From Myxococcales bacterium (GTDB lineage: Bacteria; UBA10199; 2-02-FULL-44-16; JAAZCA01): a stretch of DNA of 64,000 nt. Where the stretch lies: the NCBI GenBank assembly GCA_012513515.1, contig JAAZCA010000029.1, forward strand, positions 1 through 64,000. The letters run 5' to 3'. Positions 63,341 to 64,000 of the stretch are shown piece after piece. The notes under the pieces were generated by a model. It had not been told where the DNA came from. It searched no databases and saw only the letters and a list, made by a program, of their open reading frames with translations. The translations under genes were made by a program, and so were the position numbers. Each line of letters opens with the position of its first letter. Position 1 is the first letter of the stretch.

Positions 63341-64000
63341 GCGAAAAATCAAATTTCAAAAATGGTCACGGTTCATCCGGCCTCTCCCTGGAGGAGCCGA
63401 CGCTCTTCGAACAGAGCATAAAAGGAAGGCGCGGCATATCGTTGGAAAAAACGGGGCTCAAAAAAACCGACCTCGGAAAGAGCCTCGGAGCGCTTTTAAG
63501 GGAATCCCCCGCCGAGCTGCCGGAGCTTGCTGAGGTCGACATAGTCAGACACTTCACGCGCCTTTCCATCCAAAACTACAGCAAGGACCTCGGCTTCTAT
63601 CCGCTCGGATCCTGCACGATGAAGCACAATCCGCGCGTGGCCAACGCCGCTGCGGCGATCGAGGCATTTCAAAACACGCATCCCTATCAGCGCGATGAGA
63701 ATGTGCAGGGAAACCTGAAGCTCTGCCATGAGCTGGAAACGATGCTCGCTGAAATAAGCGGAATGGATTCGGTCACGCTTTGGCCCGCGGCGGGAAGCCA
63801 CGGCGAACTCACCGGCATGCTGCTGATTCGCGCATATCACACCTCAAATGGAAATCCGCGCAGCAAGGTACTCATCCCTGATTCCGCCCATGGCACGAAC
63901 CCGGCGTCGGCAGCTATATGTCACTATGAAGTCGTCACCGTAAAGTCCGGAGCGGACGGACTACTTGACCCAGATGCTGTAAGGGCTGCGATGGACGATG
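63337..64000 (+). CDS. gcvPB: Glycine dehydrogenase subunit 2, cut at the window end
   Basis: Starts at the ATGA overlap with gcvPA, and the first 221 residues are visible. LEEPTLFEQSIKGRRG, DLGFYPLGSCTMKHNPR and HTSNGNPRSKVLIPDSAHGTNPASA-like blocks identify GcvPB. The PLP-binding lysine lies beyond the window, as does any lpd gene for the L protein. Confidence 0.95.
   Translation, partial: MSEKSNFKNGHGSSGLSLEEPTLFEQSIKGRRGISLEKTGLKKTDLGKSLGALLRESPAELPELAEVDIVRHFTRLSIQNYSKDLGFYPLGSCTMKHNPRVANAAAAIEAFQNTHPYQRDENVQGNLKLCHELETMLAEISGMDSVTLWPAAGSHGELTGMLLIRAYHTSNGNPRSKVLIPDSAHGTNPASAAICHYEVVTVKSGADGLLDPDAVRAAMDD

Overview
The window looks like chromosomal core DNA from a Gram-negative bacterium of the former Deltaproteobacteria (Myxococcota, Bdellovibrionota or UBA10199-like lineages). 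This is inferred from the mix of genes, not from any marker phylogeny. Pointers are phosphatidylethanolamine synthesis (psd-pssA), outer-membrane barrels, lipoproteins, a Ser/Thr kinase with PEGA repeats, an FHA-GGDEF cyclase, large thrombospondin type 3 (TSP3) calcium-binding proteins, and Cys/TM/Arg C-terminal tails resembling MYXO-CTERM. No tRNA, rRNA, prophage or CRISPR array was found.

Layout. Positions 1-7400: a truncated four-helix-bundle gene, then a leftward run psd-pssA-Zn ribbon-asd-propeller/barrel fusion-truA, and yajQ. 7400-17950: a small leader plus ydcH (rightward), then the conserved leftward cluster rpsB-tsf-pyrH-frr-uppS-cdsA-dxr-rseP, extended by tsaB and a lone hutH. Three spacers of this cluster are invaded by repeats, and rpsB has a predicted autoregulatory leader. 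18300-26620: an accessory stretch with a leaderless TPR gene, a 1371-residue TSP3 surface protein, an unknown secreted-like protein and a RAYT (REP-associated tyrosine transposase), all embedded in a dispersed CTCCGTCTGAC repeat family. 26600-36700: rmuC, an AsmA-like gene, mscL, a frameshifted gene, an MFS carrier, a P-II-like/PtsN-like pair, an HTH/pseudo-receiver regulator, rsmB and an ECF transporter T-A pair. 36600-48700: purA, hslUV, xerC, a TSP3 module, topA, dprA and an IHF/HU gene. The TSP3 module interrupts the usual topA-xerC neighbourhood. 48700-64000: a C39-like protease, apt, nlpD-pcm-surE, purM-purN, an outer-membrane barrel, an exported PIMT-like lipoprotein, an orphan SctU/FlhB, the kinase plus FHA-GGDEF pair, folD and the glycine cleavage genes gcvT-gcvH-gcvPA-gcvPB (the last cut by the window end).

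Most noteworthy: (1) a RAYT flanked by inverted clusters of a REP-like repeat that also fills many spacers up to about 11 kb away; (2) a single ORF joining a surface protein with a C-terminal sorting tail to a second signal peptide and an outer-membrane barrel, a possible natural polyprotein; (3) a pseudoknot-like rpsB leader that covers the Shine-Dalgarno sequence; (4) a kinase/FHA-cyclase pair with a TVVT motif ahead of the FHA domain. Functional claims rest on reading motifs by eye; no database search was run.
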